A stretch of 24,721 bases of DNA from a virus, in the IMG/VR virus record IMGVR_UViG_3300037119_001151, positions 1 through 24,721 of that record; one strand, 5' to 3'. Numbering within the stretch: position 1 is the first letter of the stretch; every line of letters starts with the position of its first letter. A program made the position numbers and the translations under genes. Of this stretch, positions 23,752 to 24,721 are shown piece after piece. The notes beneath the pieces were generated by a model that was not told the origin of the DNA, did no database searches, and saw only the letters and a list, made by a program, of their open reading frames with translations.

Positions 23752-24721
23752 GTGTCTAACCTGATCCGGTACGGTGTACCGCGCTTCTCAGGAGACGCAG
23801 CAGGTCGCGGGGGACGGATCGTCTCCCCGGCAGCTGTCGACGCTGGAGGTGTGCAGTACCCAGCTGACGGAACCGTCGACGCGACATCGTCGGTCACCGG
23901 TGAGGTAACGTCCCTGCTGCTGCCGAGCTCGGGGACGTCTGCCAGCGCAACAACGGTCTCAGGCTCGGCAGCCCTTCTTCTGCCGAGCTCGGGCACTGTC
24001 GCTGGGGCGGCGACAGTCTCGGGCTCGGCAGGGGTTTCTCAGCCCAGCTCCGGCTCGGTTGCAGGAACCAGTGCGGTCTCGGGTTCTGCAGCGGCCAAGC
24101 TAGTCAGCTCCGGCTCGGTTGCAGGAACCAGCTCGGTGAGCGGTTCGGCGATCATCCAGTACCCCGCGTCGGGCACCGTCCCTGCGACGAGTGCGGTGTC
24201 CGGCGCGGCTTCCCTCGCATTGCCGGCCTCCGGCTCTGTCGCTGGAACCAGTGCGGCGTCCGGCGCGGCCATCATCCGCTACCCCGCATCTGGCACTGTT
24301 GCAGGGGTCTCGGCGGTCTCGGGTTCGGCAGGGGCAAAGCTGCCCAGCTCGGGCACCGTCGCGGGCACCTCAGCTGTCTCGGGTGCAGCGATCGTCCAGT
24401 ACCCCGCGTCGGGCACCGTTGCCGCCACTACAGCGGTGTCCGGCGTAGCCATCATCCGCTACCCCGCGTCTGGCACCGTCGCCGCGACCAGCGCTGTTAG
24501 CGGGTCCGCCGGAGTAGGCCAGCCCGCGTCTGGCACCGTCGCCGCGAGCTCGGCTGTCAGCGGCTCGGCCATCATCAGCTCCTCGGCCTCGGGCACGGTC
24601 GTCGCGACCAGCTCGGTGAGCGGTGCCGCAACCGTCCTGACTCCCGCTTCGGGGACCGTCGGAGCGGTCACCACGACGTCAGCCAGCGCCACGGCCCAGC
24701 TCCCCGCTGCGGGAGCCGTAC
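23752..24721 (+). CDS. Repeat-rich tail fibre-like protein (5' part only)
   Basis: Open frame from GTG 23752 to the end of the window, 323 codons with no stop, so the gene continues beyond. After MSNLIRYGVPRFSG and a Gly/Arg patch, there are at least 15 tandem 20-residue repeats with a consensus near YPASGTVAATSAVSGSA plus three variable residues. Each unit splits into two related halves of ten residues, both carrying Ser-Gly. Reading frame is kept throughout and every unit is 60 bases. This pattern suggests a long beta-solenoid or thin fibre shaft; the receptor-binding end would lie outside. The start lacks a clear ribosome site and sits four bases after the previous stop codon, implying coupling. 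No enzyme signature is seen. Confidence 0.8.
   Translation, partial: MSNLIRYGVPRFSGDAAGRGGRIVSPAAVDAGGVQYPADGTVDATSSVTGEVTSLLLPSSGTSASATTVSGSAALLLPSSGTVAGAATVSGSAGVSQPSSGSVAGTSAVSGSAAAKLVSSGSVAGTSSVSGSAIIQYPASGTVPATSAVSGAASLALPASGSVAGTSAASGAAIIRYPASGTVAGVSAVSGSAGAKLPSSGTVAGTSAVSGAAIVQYPASGTVAATTAVSGVAIIRYPASGTVAATSAVSGSAGVGQPASGTVAASSAVSGSAIISSSASGTVVATSSVSGAATVLTPASGTVGAVTTTSASATAQLPAAGAV
23821..24721 (+). repeat. Tandem 60-base coding repeats (15 or more units)
   Basis: Each unit carries a strongly related block encoding P-A/S-S-G-T/S-V at the same place, 60 bases apart, from 23821 to the window end. Copies vary most in the four residues before the Pro (QY, RY, KL, AL, GQ classes). There are no unique spacers between units. 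Confidence 0.9.

Noticed and set aside
23821-24721. CRISPR array or integron-like repeat series
   Set aside because: Repeats are continuous without unique spacers, translated in one frame, and the variation fits protein units.
1-24721. TACAGGG heptamer seen five times on the + strand
   Set aside because: The copies are in different reading frames and gene contexts, and the number is only slightly above what the base composition would allow.

Overview
The window reads as part of a siphovirus genome that infects a high-GC Gram-positive host, that is, an actinobacteriophage or an equivalent prophage. Four things support this: the DNA is strongly G+C-rich with G/C-ending codons; every convincing gene is on the + strand; genes are packed end to start with overlaps of 1-20 bases; and the order follows the standard packaging-head-connector-tail layout. 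The small terminase, tail-assembly chaperone, small acidic head protein and ReqiPepy6 Gp37-like tail protein resemble actinophage families. The host genus cannot be read from the sequence. No integrase, repressor, tRNA gene, insertion sequence or CRISPR array was seen.

Layout. 58-2245: small and large terminase. 2255-4211: SPP1 Gp6-type portal and a MuF-like minor head protein. 4289-6361: scaffold, decoration protein and E-type major capsid protein. 6375-8382: two small companion proteins and the connector set (adaptor, stopper, tail terminator, HK97 gp10-like protein). 8421-9745: tail tube protein and the two-frame tail-assembly chaperone. 9755-13723: a 1322-residue tape measure protein carrying an M23 peptidase domain and a lytic-transglycosylase-like domain. 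13717-18026: two large adhesin-like tail proteins with fibronectin type III and concanavalin-like domains. 18019-21404: a Dit-like distal tail protein, a fibre with a C-terminal S74 chaperone, and a Gp37/Tal-like hub protein. 21436-22173: three small membrane proteins in a row, one only 27 residues long. 22209 to the end: four further tail-fibre-like or surface proteins, the last an unfinished open frame of 20-residue repeats.

How they work together. Terminase would pump DNA through the portal into a shell built from capsid and decoration proteins on the scaffold. The connector proteins close the head and join it to a tail whose length is set by the tape measure. The tail tip and the fibre set would handle receptor binding, and the tape-measure hydrolase domains would open the thick actinobacterial wall locally. 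The membrane-protein cluster is a candidate for holin or lysis-control functions, but no free endolysin lies in the window.

Most notable points: (i) a conspicuous array of 15 or more 60-base in-frame repeats at the right end; (ii) a membrane microprotein between two other membrane-protein genes; (iii) a collagen-like membrane protein; (iv) a chaperone -1 frameshift without a canonical slippery heptamer but with a hairpin right after the stop codon; (v) two adhesin-like genes placed between the tape measure and Dit genes. No wholly new system such as a defence island was found; this is a structural module with some unusual parts.
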